This document shows positions 1 to 8,549 of a stretch of 64,000 bases of DNA, piece by piece; the stretch's first letter is position 1; the number at the start of each line of letters is the position of its first letter. Location of the stretch: the NCBI RefSeq assembly GCF_025460765.1, contig NZ_JAMWEG010000017.1, positions 79,706 to 143,705 on the forward strand, written 5' to 3'. Both the position numbers and the translations under genes were made by a program. The notes under the pieces are model-generated. The model was given only the letters and a program-made list of their open reading frames with translations, had not been told where the DNA came from and made no database searches. Source of the stretch: Micromonospora sp. MA102 (GTDB lineage Bacteria > Actinomycetota > Actinomycetes > Mycobacteriales > Micromonosporaceae).

Positions 1-246
1 GACGTCGTCCTGCCACTCCGCGCAGTCGCGGTGGGCCGGGGCGGTGAACATTCCCCAGTGCAGGAACAGGCCGGCCGTGGATTCACGCATCCACTGTTGT
101 CGCGGATGCTGGACCTCCGCGTGGGCGGCCGGGGCGCCGATGAGCCCCGCGGTCAGGACGAGGACGAGCGCGGCGCCCAACAGGCGCCACCTGCTCCACG
201 CCCGCTCGGATCGTGGTCGGGTACCGCCGTGCGGTCGAAGTCTCAT
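1..246 (-). CDS. Secreted alpha-L-fucosidase-like protein (GH29), N-terminal part
   Basis: Only the first 82 codons lie in the window; the rest runs off its left edge. The start ATG (244-246) is preceded by a GAGGCG ribosome site. An Arg-rich n-region is followed by a hydrophobic core (LLGAALVLVLTAGLIG) and an AHA cleavage site near residue 43, so the protein is exported. The mature part opens with WMRESTAGLFLHWGMF, which resembles the start of the GH29 barrel (family pattern FGLFIHWG). GH29 enzymes release L-fucose from glycans. It is divergent from the fucose import and catabolic operon, which supports the call. Other GH29-like activities cannot be excluded from this fragment. Confidence 0.72.
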   Translation of the reverse strand, partial: MRLRPHGGTRPRSERAWSRWRLLGAALVLVLTAGLIGAPAAHAEVQHPRQQWMRESTAGLFLHWGMFTAPAHRDCAEWQDDV

Positions 247-304
247 GGGGACATCGCCTCTCGATGGTCTGTCTGGTCAGTGGTTACATCGAGGTTTCGA
301 ATAA

Positions 305-320
305 GACATCCGATGATTAC
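305..320. promoter_or_regulatory. ATCCGAT operator-like site, proximal to the fucosidase
   Basis: CATCCGATG (307-315) is a perfect odd palindrome. It lies about 60 bases upstream of the fucosidase start and is the first of five ATC[C/G]GAT cores in the divergent promoter region 247-953. That stretch otherwise holds no gene I can support. It probably binds the GntR-type regulator encoded at 9430-10113; this is inference. Confidence 0.45.
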
Positions 321-453
321 AACCGCCATCGGCGATGGTCAAGACCTCCGCAGACCCGCCATAGGGCTCGATGAACATCCTCGCAGGCAGATCGCACCAT
401 GCGAGGGGGAAGGCGGCCAGGCCGTTCCGCCGTCGAGCGAGCGTGATGAGCAG

Positions 454-494
454 TCATCCGATCATTGCCGGCCTGCCCGTGATTCATCGGATGA
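454..494. promoter_or_regulatory. Pair of ATCCGAT/ATCGGAT operator-like sites
   Basis: TCATCCGATCATT (454-466) and the perfect palindrome TCATCGGATGA (484-494) lie 30 bases apart centre to centre, about three helical turns. This spacing would suit two regulator dimers on one face of the DNA. They sit in the middle of the divergent fucosidase/ABC-transporter promoter region. Confidence 0.45.
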
Positions 495-814
495 CCGGGC
501 GTGCCCCGCTGGCGGAAGCCGGCTGCCTACCCGACGCGGACGACAGTACGTCGCGGTCGACGGCCGTCGTCTTCTTCTGGGGTCGCGGACAGGCCGTCGG
601 ACGGCGGCGGCAGCCGGTGGACGTCCCCGTGCGGCATCACCGGTCGGATTCGCTTGTACCGCGCCATCAGGGGCGCCGGGCCTCGGCCAGCTCCTCGTCG
701 GTCCGCTGCGGCAGGTTGCCGCCGATGGCCAGCACGCCGGCCATGGATGGGTATTCGACACCGGTCCAAACAGGCGAAGTAGCTCGAATCCGAGAAATGC
801 CGTGCACTGGGCAG

Positions 815-892
815 TCATCCGATCGATCCGGCGTTGGAGGACGGCTTTTCCGGGTTCAGGCGTTGACACTCCGCCGAAAGATCGGATGTACT
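815..892 (+). promoter_or_regulatory. Promoter of the fucose operon with two overlapping operator-like sites
   Basis: TCATCCGATCGATCC (815-829) and GATCGGATGT (880-889) carry the ATC[C/G]GAT core. A consensus -35 TTGACA (863-868) is followed 18 bases later by TGTACT (887-892) as a possible -10. The downstream operator overlaps this -10, which fits repression. A second TTGACC lies at 904-909. The first operon gene starts at 954. Confidence 0.45.
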
Positions 893-953
893 GCGCTCCG
901 GCGTTGACCCTTCGCCACTCCCACCACTGTCCGACCTCACGAGAGGTGGCTCA

Positions 954-2243
954 ATGCGGAACAAGCCCCGAGCATTCCGGGTGGCGGCCGCACTCGCGGC
1001 CGTCGTCGCCCTCAGCGCCTGCACGGTCGGTGACAAGTCGTCCACTGCGGACGGCAAGCAGGAGGTCACCTTCCTGACCTTCGAGACGCCGAACCTCACT
1101 CCCCAGTACTGGGATGCCGCGATCAAGCGGGTGACCGACAGGAATCCCGACATCACCGTCAAGAAGCTGGTGGCCCCGACCGCGGACGGTCGGACGGCGT
1201 ACGCCAAGCAGCTGCTGCAGTCGGGCCAGTTCCCGGACGTCATGATTGCGGTTTCCCCGGCGGGATTCGCCGAGGCCGGAAACCTCTACGCGTGGCAGCC
1301 GGACGAGCTGAAGGACTTCCTCTACCCGACGGCGAACCCGATCAACGGGAAGTACTACCAGCTGCCGGCCAACACCCAGACCATCCCGCCGATCTACTAC
1401 AACAAGAGGATGTTCGCCGACGCCGGCGTCACCTCGACCCCGAAGACCTGGGCTGAGCTGCTCGACGCGTCGGCGAAGCTGAAGGCGAAGGGGATGACGC
1501 CGTTCGTCATCGGCGGTGGCAAGGACGGCTTCGCCTCGTCGATGATCCTGTCCGGTCTCGTGAGTGTGGACCTGTACGCGAAGACGCCGGACTGGCTGAC
1601 CAAGCGACGGTCGGACCAGGCGAAGTTCGCCGACCCCGACTTCGAGAAGGCGCTCGGCAAGTTCGCCGACCTGGCCGCCAAGGGCTACCTCGACAAGTCG
1701 GCCGTCTCCCGGGATTACGCCGCCACGGAGCAGGCGTTCCTGGACGGCAAGGGTGCGATGTATCCGATGGGGAACTGGTTCGCGGCGAACGCCGACACCA
1801 AAAAACCCGACTTCGAGATCGGCGTGTTCAACTTCCCGACCGAGGATGGCAAGGTCGTGGCGCCCGCCTACACCGGCGGCGGCATGATCGTCAGTGCGAA
1901 GGCGAAGAACGTCGACGCGGCGAAGAAGTTCGCGCTGGCGTTCCAGCTCGACAAGGAGCAACTCGACGCGTCCGTCAAGGCTGACGGTCTCTTCCCCGCG
2001 ATCAAGGGCTACACGCTGCCCTCGGACGTGGGTCCGGTTTTCAAGGCGGGATACGCGCTCTACCAGCAGGCGCAGGCCCAGCAGGCCGTCGTGCACGCAT
2101 TCCGCTGGGAGACGGCCGACGACGGGCTGCTGCCCGGAATGGCCGACAAGGTCGACTCGGCCGCACAGGATCTGATCACGGGACGCAAGACGCCCGCTCA
2201 GGCCGCCGCCTTCCTCGACACGGAGTGGTCGAAGGCCGGCTGA
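954..2243 (+). CDS. ABC sugar transporter, substrate-binding lipoprotein (family 1)
   Basis: 429 residues. Captures a sugar outside the membrane and hands it to the two permeases that follow. The N-terminus is a lipoprotein signal: basic start, hydrophobic stretch and the lipobox LSAC with Cys23 as the acylation site. The body is a typical extracellular solute-binding protein of family 1 (MalE/UgpB-like), about 400 residues. A GAGAGGTGG ribosome site precedes the ATG. The substrate is not readable from the sequence. Its place at the head of a complete fucose catabolic operon makes L-fucose, or a fucosylated oligosaccharide, the best guess. No ATPase gene is present, so a shared MsiK-type ATPase is expected, as in many actinomycete sugar importers. 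Confidence 0.88.
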   Translation: MRNKPRAFRVAAALAAVVALSACTVGDKSSTADGKQEVTFLTFETPNLTPQYWDAAIKRVTDRNPDITVKKLVAPTADGRTAYAKQLLQSGQFPDVMIAVSPAGFAEAGNLYAWQPDELKDFLYPTANPINGKYYQLPANTQTIPPIYYNKRMFADAGVTSTPKTWAELLDASAKLKAKGMTPFVIGGGKDGFASSMILSGLVSVDLYAKTPDWLTKRRSDQAKFADPDFEKALGKFADLAAKGYLDKSAVSRDYAATEQAFLDGKGAMYPMGNWFAANADTKKPDFEIGVFNFPTEDGKVVAPAYTGGGMIVSAKAKNVDAAKKFALAFQLDKEQLDASVKADGLFPAIKGYTLPSDVGPVFKAGYALYQQAQAQQAVVHAFRWETADDGLLPGMADKVDSAAQDLITGRKTPAQAAAFLDTEWSKAG

Positions 2244-2263
2244 TCCGGCGACGCGTTTCGACC

Positions 2264-2295
2264 GGGTGTGGAGAGCGCGCTCGCTTTCCACACCC
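2264..2295 (+). terminator. Intercistronic hairpin after the binding-protein gene
   Basis: GGGTGTGGA (2264-2272) pairs perfectly with TCCACACCC (2287-2295) around a 14-base loop. It lies between the binding-protein stop and the first permease, with no T-run. Such hairpins often stabilise or attenuate the message so that the binding protein is made in excess over the permeases. Confidence 0.5.
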
Positions 2296-2353
2296 CCTCG
2301 GTCGCACCGATGCAGGCGACGGTCGACCGGTAAGGATGGAAGGAGTAGGCGCA

Positions 2354-3301
2354 ATGGTTGCCCAGGTCGCTAGGCCTGCCACACGGCCCGCATCGGAGGA
2401 GACGACAAGAACCCGGCGACGACGCCCGTTGGGGCCGGCCCTCGGGCACTTCGCATCGTTCGCCGCCCCCGGGCTGCTGATCTACGCCTGCTTCGTCCTG
2501 GCGCCCATTCTGGTCAGCCTCGGCTACAGCCTGACCAACTACAACCCGTTCAACCCACCGACGAAGTACGTGGGACTGGAGAACTACCAGCTGTTGCTGC
2601 GCGACGACCAGTTCCTCACGGCGCTGCGGGTGACGACCATTCTCACCGTGATCGTGGTGATCGTGCCGAACGTGCTCGGGCTGGCGGTCGCGCTGCTGCT
2701 CGACCGGCACGGGTGGCTCTACAACGCCCTGCGCAGCGTCTTCTTCACCCCGGTCATCCTGAGCTCCGTGGTCGTGAGCGTCATCTGGTCGCGCCTGCTG
2801 GACAGCGACGGACCGCTCAACGAGATGCTGAGGGCCCTCGGGGTCGACCAGCCCCCCGGCTGGCTCTCCGATCCGGCCGTCGCCCTGTACTCGGTGGCGT
2901 CGATCATCAGCTGGCAGATGCTGGGCTTCTGTGTCGTGGTCTACCTCGCCGGCCTCCAGGGTGTGCCCGTCGAGCTGCAGGAGGCCGCGGCGATCGACGG
3001 CGCCGGCCCGGTCCGCCGGTTCCGCGCCGTCACCTGGCCGATGCTGGCGCCCGCCCTGACGGTCAACACCGTCGTCCTGCTGATCTCCGCGTTCAAGGCA
3101 TACGACTACGTCAAGGTGATCACCAACGGCGGGCCGGGATCCGGCACCACCGCCACCATCGCCTTCAACGTGCTCCAGACCGGCTTCGACGCCAACCACG
3201 GTGGATACGCCTCCGCCATGGCGATCCTGATGTTGCTCATCGTCGCGGTCGTGACCGCGATCGCGCTGAGGTTTCTGCAGCGCCGGGAGGTGGACCTGTG
3301 A
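2354..3301 (+). CDS. ABC sugar transporter permease 1 (MalF type)
   Basis: 315 residues with six membrane segments after a basic N-terminal tail of about 40 residues. The cytoplasmic EAA loop is visible as ELQEAAAIDGAG, followed by a conserved Gly, and couples the permease to its ATPase. The start ATG at 2354 follows a strong GGAAGGAG (2338-2345); an in-frame ATG at 2336 would lie over that site. It forms the channel with the next gene, whose start overlaps this stop. Confidence 0.9.
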   Translation: MVAQVARPATRPASEETTRTRRRRPLGPALGHFASFAAPGLLIYACFVLAPILVSLGYSLTNYNPFNPPTKYVGLENYQLLLRDDQFLTALRVTTILTVIVVIVPNVLGLAVALLLDRHGWLYNALRSVFFTPVILSSVVVSVIWSRLLDSDGPLNEMLRALGVDQPPGWLSDPAVALYSVASIISWQMLGFCVVVYLAGLQGVPVELQEAAAIDGAGPVRRFRAVTWPMLAPALTVNTVVLLISAFKAYDYVKVITNGGPGSGTTATIAFNVLQTGFDANHGGYASAMAILMLLIVAVVTAIALRFLQRREVDL

Positions 3302-4128
3302 AACATGGCAAACCGTCGTTCCTGCGTCCCGGTGTCGCGATCACGCTCGCCGCGGTCTTCTTCGTGCCGCTGTACTTCGTCCTGGCGAACGTCTTCAAAC
3401 GCGGCGACCTGATCGCCAAGCAACCCGCCCAGCTTCCGCTGCCGCCCACACTTGCCAACATCCAGGCGGTGCTCACCCGTCCGGACCGCCTGTTCTGGGT
3501 CAGCCTCACCAACAGCATCGTCGTCACCCTCCTGTCGGTGCTGGTGCTCATCGTGCTCTCCGCGATGCTCGGCCACTACCTCGCCCGCACCCGCAATCGG
3601 TGGACCCGGGCACTGACCCTCCTCCTGCTGTGCGGGCTCATGATCCCTCCGCAGGTGATCCTCATACCGATCACCGACGTGCTGCGGTTCACCCACCTGA
3701 TGGCGACACTGCAGGGTCTGGTGCTGTTCAACGTCGGCTACTACGTACCGTTCGGCATCTTCGTCTTCATGGGCTTCATCCGCGCCGTACCGGTCGAACT
3801 CGAAGAGGCCGCGCGCATCGACGGTGCGAGCCGGATGCAGGTCTTCTGGCGCGTCGTCTTCCCGTTGCTGCGCCCCGCGACCGCGAGCGTCGTCATCTTC
3901 CTCAGCGTGTGGATCTGGAACGACTTCATCAATCCGCTGATCATTCTCGGCCCGAGCCAGGGGACCACGATCACCACCGGCATCTACCGCTCGATCGGGC
4001 AGTACCAGGCGGATTTCGGAAGCCTCTTCGCGCTGATGTTCCTGGCCACGCTGCCCGTGCTGATCTTCTACCTGGCTCTGCAACGACAGTTCGTCAAGGG
4101 CCTGACCGGAGGCGCCACCAAGGGGTAG
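3298..4128 (+). CDS. ABC sugar transporter permease 2 (MalG type)
   Basis: 276 residues, the second channel subunit, with six predicted membrane segments. The EAA loop reads ELEEAARIDGAS. The GTG start at 3298 overlaps the preceding TGA (GTGA), with GGGAGGTGG just upstream, so the two permeases are translationally coupled. An 87-base gap separates it from the catabolic genes. That gap holds a TTGACG (4155-4160) that could be part of a second, internal promoter. Confidence 0.9.
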   Translation: MKHGKPSFLRPGVAITLAAVFFVPLYFVLANVFKRGDLIAKQPAQLPLPPTLANIQAVLTRPDRLFWVSLTNSIVVTLLSVLVLIVLSAMLGHYLARTRNRWTRALTLLLLCGLMIPPQVILIPITDVLRFTHLMATLQGLVLFNVGYYVPFGIFVFMGFIRAVPVELEEAARIDGASRMQVFWRVVFPLLRPATASVVIFLSVWIWNDFINPLIILGPSQGTTITTGIYRSIGQYQADFGSLFALMFLATLPVLIFYLALQRQFVKGLTGGATKG

Positions 4129-4215
4129 CCGGGGCGCCGCAGCGCCGCGGCGCATTGACGTGAGCTGACAGAGAACGACGTATTGGATGTGCGACATGAA
4201 TTCTGGGGGCGACGC

Positions 4216-5064
4216 ATGAGGCTCTTGCGGGTGGGCGCACCAGGACGGGAGCGCCCGGCACTGCTTGACGAGGCCGGGCGACTGCGTGACCTCAGCGGGT
4301 TGATCGACGACCTGGACGCATCGTTCCTCGCCACCCACGGCATCCGGCGGCTGGCGGAACTCCCGACGGCCGAGTTGCCGGTGCTCACCACCGGAGGACT
4401 GCGCATCGGACCACCGCTGCGACCCAACAAGATCGTCTGCATCGGCTTGAACTACCGGGACCACGCCGCCGAGACCGGTGCCCCGCTCCCGACCGAGCCG
4501 GTCGTCTTCCTGAAGGCCCCGGACACCGTGGTGGGGCCCGATGACACGGTTCTTGTTCCGCGTGGCAGCACGAAGACCGACTGGGAGGTCGAGCTCGCCG
4601 TCGTCATCGGACGCACCGCTCGCTACCTGTCCAGCCTCGACGAGGCGCTGGACTGCGTCGCCGGCTACGCCGTAGCCAACGACGTCTCCGAGCGGGAGTT
4701 CCAACTCGAGCGTGGCGGCCAGTGGGACAAGGGCAAGTCCTGTGAGACCTTCAACCCGCTCGGACCGTGGCTGGTCACCGCCGACGAGGTGCCCGACCCG
4801 CAGGCCCTGAGGCTGCGGCTGTGGGTCAACGGTGACCTGCGGCAGGACGGCACCACCGCCGACATGGTCTTTCCGGTGGGGGAGATCATCCGCTACCTGA
4901 GCCAGTTCATGGTGCTCCACCCGGGCGACGTGATCAACACCGGCACCCCGGCCGGAGTGGCACTGGGGCAACCCGAACCGAAGCCGTACCTGGTCGCGGG
5001 CGACGTCGTCGAGCTGGAGATCGACGGGCTGGGGCGCCAGCGCCAGGAGGTGGGGCAGGCATGA
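4216..5064 (+). CDS. Fumarylacetoacetate hydrolase family; likely 2,4-diketo-3-deoxy-L-fuconate hydrolase
   Basis: 282 residues, the usual length for the single-domain FAH family. The motif CIGLNYRDHAAETG, the metal-binding WEVELAVVIG segment and the C-terminal GDVINTGTPAGVALG are all present. In the known non-phosphorylative fucose route this family splits 2,4-diketo-3-deoxy-L-fuconate into pyruvate and L-lactate, the last step. The operon position supports that reaction; by sequence alone other diketo acids are possible. The ATG at 4216 is chosen because GGGGGCGA lies just upstream and the family begins MRLLRVG. An in-frame TTG at 4183 has no comparable site. Confidence 0.82.
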   Translation: MRLLRVGAPGRERPALLDEAGRLRDLSGLIDDLDASFLATHGIRRLAELPTAELPVLTTGGLRIGPPLRPNKIVCIGLNYRDHAAETGAPLPTEPVVFLKAPDTVVGPDDTVLVPRGSTKTDWEVELAVVIGRTARYLSSLDEALDCVAGYAVANDVSEREFQLERGGQWDKGKSCETFNPLGPWLVTADEVPDPQALRLRLWVNGDLRQDGTTADMVFPVGEIIRYLSQFMVLHPGDVINTGTPAGVALGQPEPKPYLVAGDVVELEIDGLGRQRQEVGQA

Positions 5065-6443
5065 ACTTCACCGAGCTGGAGGTCCTCGACGTCCGCTTCC
5101 CGACCTCGCGGGAGTTGGACGGCTCCGACGCCATGAACCCCGACCCCGACTACTCGGCCGCCTACCTCGTGGTGCGCACCGACGAGGTGGACGGACACGA
5201 GGGGCACGGCTTCGCCTTCACCATCGGCCGCGGCAACGAGGTGCAGGCGGCCGCGATCGCCTCGCTGCGGCCGTACCTCCTCGGCAGGTCGGTGGAGGCG
5301 GTCCTGGCCGACCTCGGCGGCCTCTGGCGCGAGCTCGTTCACGACTCGCAGCTGCGCTGGCTCGGCCCGGAGAAGGGCGTCATGCACATGGCGATCTCCG
5401 CCGTGATCAACGCCCTGTGGGACCTGCGGGCCAAGCGGGAGGGGCTGCCGCTGTGGCAGCTGCTGAGCCGGCTGAGCCCTGAGGAGCTCGTCGAGCTGAT
5501 CGACTTCCGCTATCTCACCGACGCCCTGACCCGCGACGAGGCGCTGCGGATCCTGCGCACCGCACAACCGGGACGCGCCGAGCGGGAGGAGTTGCTGCGA
5601 CGCGAGGGGTTCCCGGCCTACACCACGTCGCCGGGCTGGCTGGGCTACGACGACGACAAACTGCGCCGCCTGTGCAAAGAAGCGGTGGCGGAGGGCTTCA
5701 CCCAGATCAAGCTGAAGGTCGGCGCGGATCTGGCCGACGACATCCGGCGGATGGACATAGCCCGGCAGACCTGCGGGCCGGACATCCGCATCGCGGTCGA
5801 CGCCAACCAGCGCTGGGACGTGCCGGAGGCGATCAGCTGGGTGCGTGAGCTAGCCCCGTTCGACCCGTACTGGATCGAGGAGCCGACCAGCCCGGACGAC
5901 GTCGTCGGGCACGCCGCGATCGCCCGCGGGGTGGCACCTATCCGGGTCGCGACGGGCGAACACGTCGCCAACCGGGTCGTCTTCAAGCAGCTGCTCCAGC
6001 TCGAGGCGATCTCCTACGTGCAGATCGACGCGGCTCGGGTCGCCGGGGTCAACGAGGTTCTCGCGATCCTGCTGCTGGCGGCGAAGTTCCGTGTGCCCGT
6101 GTGCCCGCACGCGGGCGGGGTGGGCCTCTGCGAGCTGGTCCAGCACCTGTCGATGTTCGACTTCGTCGCCGTGTCCGGCTCGATGCAGGACCGGGTCATC
6201 GAATACGTCGACCACCTGCACGAACATTTCGTCGATCCGGTGGTGGTTTCGCGTGGCCGCTACCTCGCCCCGACCGCACCGGGCTTCAGCGCCACCATGC
6301 GGCCGGAGACGCTGGCCGAGTACGTCTTCCCGCACGGCCCGGTCTGGTCCGCCGCGGGCGCGCCCGGTCCGACGGTGAGTGGGAGCGGCGGCGGGCGGCA
6401 CCGCGACGAGGACGACCGGACCGATGGTGAGGTGGAACGGTGA
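5061..6443 (+). CDS. L-fuconate dehydratase (enolase superfamily)
   Basis: 460 residues. Dehydrates L-fuconate to 2-keto-3-deoxy-L-fuconate with Mg2+. The catalytic set of mandelate-racemase-type enolases is visible and spaced as in characterised fuconate dehydratases: KLK (Lys217, Lys219), metal ligands Asp248, Glu274 and Glu300, and base His350 (VCPHAGG). Its length and this register fit fuconate dehydratase better than other subgroups. The ATG overlaps the upstream TGA by four bases. The last 40 residues after the barrel are Gly/Asp/Arg-rich and look like a poorly conserved tail. Confidence 0.88.
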   Translation: MNFTELEVLDVRFPTSRELDGSDAMNPDPDYSAAYLVVRTDEVDGHEGHGFAFTIGRGNEVQAAAIASLRPYLLGRSVEAVLADLGGLWRELVHDSQLRWLGPEKGVMHMAISAVINALWDLRAKREGLPLWQLLSRLSPEELVELIDFRYLTDALTRDEALRILRTAQPGRAEREELLRREGFPAYTTSPGWLGYDDDKLRRLCKEAVAEGFTQIKLKVGADLADDIRRMDIARQTCGPDIRIAVDANQRWDVPEAISWVRELAPFDPYWIEEPTSPDDVVGHAAIARGVAPIRVATGEHVANRVVFKQLLQLEAISYVQIDAARVAGVNEVLAILLLAAKFRVPVCPHAGGVGLCELVQHLSMFDFVAVSGSMQDRVIEYVDHLHEHFVDPVVVSRGRYLAPTAPGFSATMRPETLAEYVFPHGPVWSAAGAPGPTVSGSGGGRHRDEDDRTDGEVER

Positions 6444-7216
6444 TGGGTGATCGAGGCGAGTTCACCGGGTTGAGGGCCCTGGTGACTGGCGGGGCGTCGG
6501 GCATCGGGCTGGCGACGGCGACCCTGCTGGCGAAGCGCGGCGCCGCCGTGGCCTGCCTGGACCTGCGCCCCGAGGCGGTGCCCGAGCCGCTGCTCGGTTT
6601 CGCGGCGGACGTCGCCGACGACCCCTCGGTGCGCGAGGCCGTGGCCGCCGCCGCCCAGGCGCTCGGCGGCATTGACGTGCTGGTGAACAACGCCGGCATC
6701 GGAGCCCGCGGCACGGTGGAGAGCAACCCGGACGACGAGTGGCACCGGGTGCTCGACGTGAACGTGGTCGGGATCGTCCGGGTGACCCGCGCCGCACTGC
6801 CGCACCTGCGCGCGTCGTCCCAGGCGGCGATCGTCAACACCTGCTCCATCGCGGCGACCGCCGGCCTGCCGGACCGGGCGCTGTACAGCGCCAGCAAGGG
6901 GGCGGTGCAGTCGCTGACGTTGGCGATGGCGGCCGACCATCTGCGCGAGGGGATCCGGGTCAACTGCGTCAACCCCGGCACGGCGGACACGCCGTGGGTG
7001 CGGCGGCTGCTGGACGCGGCCGAGGACCCGACGGCGGAGCTGGCCGCGTTGCAGGCACGCCAGCCCCTCGGCCGGTTGGTCAGCGCGAACGAGGTGGCGG
7101 CGGCGGTCGCCTACCTTGCCAGCCCGCTCGCCGGGTCGACCACCGGCAGTGTCCTCGCCGTCGACGGCGGCATGCAGGGCCTGCGGCCGCGCCCCGCCGC
7201 GGACCGTCCTGACTGA
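6443..7216 (+). CDS. Short-chain dehydrogenase; likely 2-keto-3-deoxy-L-fuconate 4-dehydrogenase
   Basis: About 257 residues, the classical SDR size. The cofactor motif TGGASGIG, the NNAG motif and the catalytic YSASK are all in place, and an Asp near the end of beta-2 (CLDLRP) favours NAD+. In this pathway an SDR oxidises 2-keto-3-deoxy-L-fuconate to the 2,4-diketo acid used by the FAH enzyme. The ATG at 6443 shares its A with the preceding TGA. A GTG at 6440 directly before it is equally possible, with GAGGTGG upstream. Confidence 0.82.
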   Translation: MGDRGEFTGLRALVTGGASGIGLATATLLAKRGAAVACLDLRPEAVPEPLLGFAADVADDPSVREAVAAAAQALGGIDVLVNNAGIGARGTVESNPDDEWHRVLDVNVVGIVRVTRAALPHLRASSQAAIVNTCSIAATAGLPDRALYSASKGAVQSLTLAMAADHLREGIRVNCVNPGTADTPWVRRLLDAAEDPTAELAALQARQPLGRLVSANEVAAAVAYLASPLAGSTTGSVLAVDGGMQGLRPRPAADRPD

Positions 7217-7230
7217 GGGAAGGAGCTGCC

Positions 7231-7542
7231 ATGCAACGGATAGCCCTGCACACCCGGCTCAAGCCGGGCAAGGAAGGCGAGTACGACACGGTGCACCGGG
7301 TCATTCCCGCCGAGCTGGACAGCGCGCTGCGCGCGGCCGGGGTGCACTCGTGGCGGATCTGGCGGGACGGGCGCGACCTGTTCCATCTGGTCGAGGTCGA
7401 GGACTACCAGCGGATGCGACACGAGTTGCGGGATCATCCCGCGAACGTGCCCTGGCAGGCCCGGATGGCGGAGTTGCTGGAGGTCGAGGACGACTACTCG
7501 GGTGCCGACTCGGGCCTGCGCCTCGTCTGGGAGCTGCCGTGA
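7231..7542 (+). CDS. RhaM/DUF718-family mutarotase; likely L-fucose mutarotase
   Basis: 103 residues, matching the small dimeric L-rhamnose mutarotase family. Conserved features are the N-terminal HTRLKPG segment, the WRIWRDG strand and the LFHLVEVEDY strand. Enzymes of this family interconvert the anomers of deoxysugars, and members inside fucose operons serve L-fucose. Here it would supply the anomer used by the dehydrogenase encoded next, whose GTG start overlaps this stop. A strong GGAAGGAG ribosome site precedes the ATG. Confidence 0.8.
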   Translation: MQRIALHTRLKPGKEGEYDTVHRVIPAELDSALRAAGVHSWRIWRDGRDLFHLVEVEDYQRMRHELRDHPANVPWQARMAELLEVEDDYSGADSGLRLVWELP

Positions 7543-8549
7543 CCGTCGTCCGGTTGGGCCGGTCCGAGGTGACCGTGAGTCCGCAGGGTCTCGGCTGCGC
7601 CCAACTCGGCAATCTCTACACGGCGCTGAAAGACGCCGAGGCCGCGGACACCGTGGCGGCGGCGTGGGAATCCGGCATCCGGTACTTCGACACCGCACCC
7701 CACTACGGGCTCGGGCTCTCCGAGCGCCGGCTCGGCAACGCGCTACGCGGCCTGCCGCGACCCTCGTACACGGTCAGCACCAAGGTTGGTCGCCTGCTCC
7801 TGCCGGATCCCGCCGGAGCGGCGCGACGTGACCCGGCGGGCTTCCACGTGCCGGCCGACCACCGTCGGGTGTGGGACTTCAGCGCCGACGGGGTGCACCG
7901 TTCGCTGGAGGCGAGCCTGGTCCGGCTCGGCCTGGACCGGATCGACGTGGCGCTCATCCACGATCCGGAGAACCACCAGATCCAGGCACTCGAGCAGGCC
8001 TATCCGGCCCTGCACGACCTGCGGGCACAGGGTGTCGTCGGCGCGATCGGAGTCGGGTCGATGCAGTGGCAGGTGCTACACCGGTTCGTCACCGGGACCG
8101 AACTCGACGCCGTCATGGTTGCCGGCCGGTACACGCTGTTGGAGCAGCCCGCCCTAGACGCGCTGCTGCCGGAGTGCGCACAGCGCGGCGTCTCCGTACT
8201 CAACGCGGGCGTCTTCAACAGCGGCCTGCTCGCCGTCGACCGGCCACACACCGGGCTGCCCTACGACTACCACGCCGCGCCGGCCCCGATGGTCGACCGG
8301 GTGCGGGCGATCGCCGCCATCTGCGCCCGGCACGGGACCTCGCTGCCGGCGGCGGCGCTCGCCTTCGCCGGCGCACACCCCGCGGTGGCGGCGGTGGTGG
8401 TCGGGGCGCACGACCCAGGGCAGGTGCGGCGGAACGCGGCGCTGCAGGCAGCCGCACCACCGCCGGCCGACTTCTGGTCCGAGCTGGTCGCCGAAGGGCT
8501 GCTGCGCCCGGATGCCCCGGTCCCGGTCCGTCCGTTGGGTAGGCCATGA
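7539..8549 (+). CDS. Aldo/keto reductase; likely L-fucose (D-threo-aldose) 1-dehydrogenase
   Basis: 336 residues. It likely oxidises L-fucose to L-fucono-lactone with NAD(P)+, the first step of the pathway. The barrel carries the AKR catalytic set: FDTAPHYGLG (Asp and Tyr), STKVG (Lys) and LIHDPE (His). The start is taken as the GTG at 7539, which forms a GTGA overlap with the mutarotase stop and opens directly with the first barrel strand (VVRLGRSEVTVS). A much longer open frame extends upstream but only shadows the mutarotase gene. Confidence 0.85.
   Translation: MTVVRLGRSEVTVSPQGLGCAQLGNLYTALKDAEAADTVAAAWESGIRYFDTAPHYGLGLSERRLGNALRGLPRPSYTVSTKVGRLLLPDPAGAARRDPAGFHVPADHRRVWDFSADGVHRSLEASLVRLGLDRIDVALIHDPENHQIQALEQAYPALHDLRAQGVVGAIGVGSMQWQVLHRFVTGTELDAVMVAGRYTLLEQPALDALLPECAQRGVSVLNAGVFNSGLLAVDRPHTGLPYDYHAAPAPMVDRVRAIAAICARHGTSLPAAALAFAGAHPAVAAVVVGAHDPGQVRRNAALQAAAPPPADFWSELVAEGLLRPDAPVPVRPLGRP

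Noticed and set aside
2713..3297. Long in-frame extension upstream of the second fucose-type permease.
   Set aside because: It overlaps the first permease in another frame and has Arg/Pro-rich shadow composition; the GTG at 3298 with GGGAGGTGG is the natural start.
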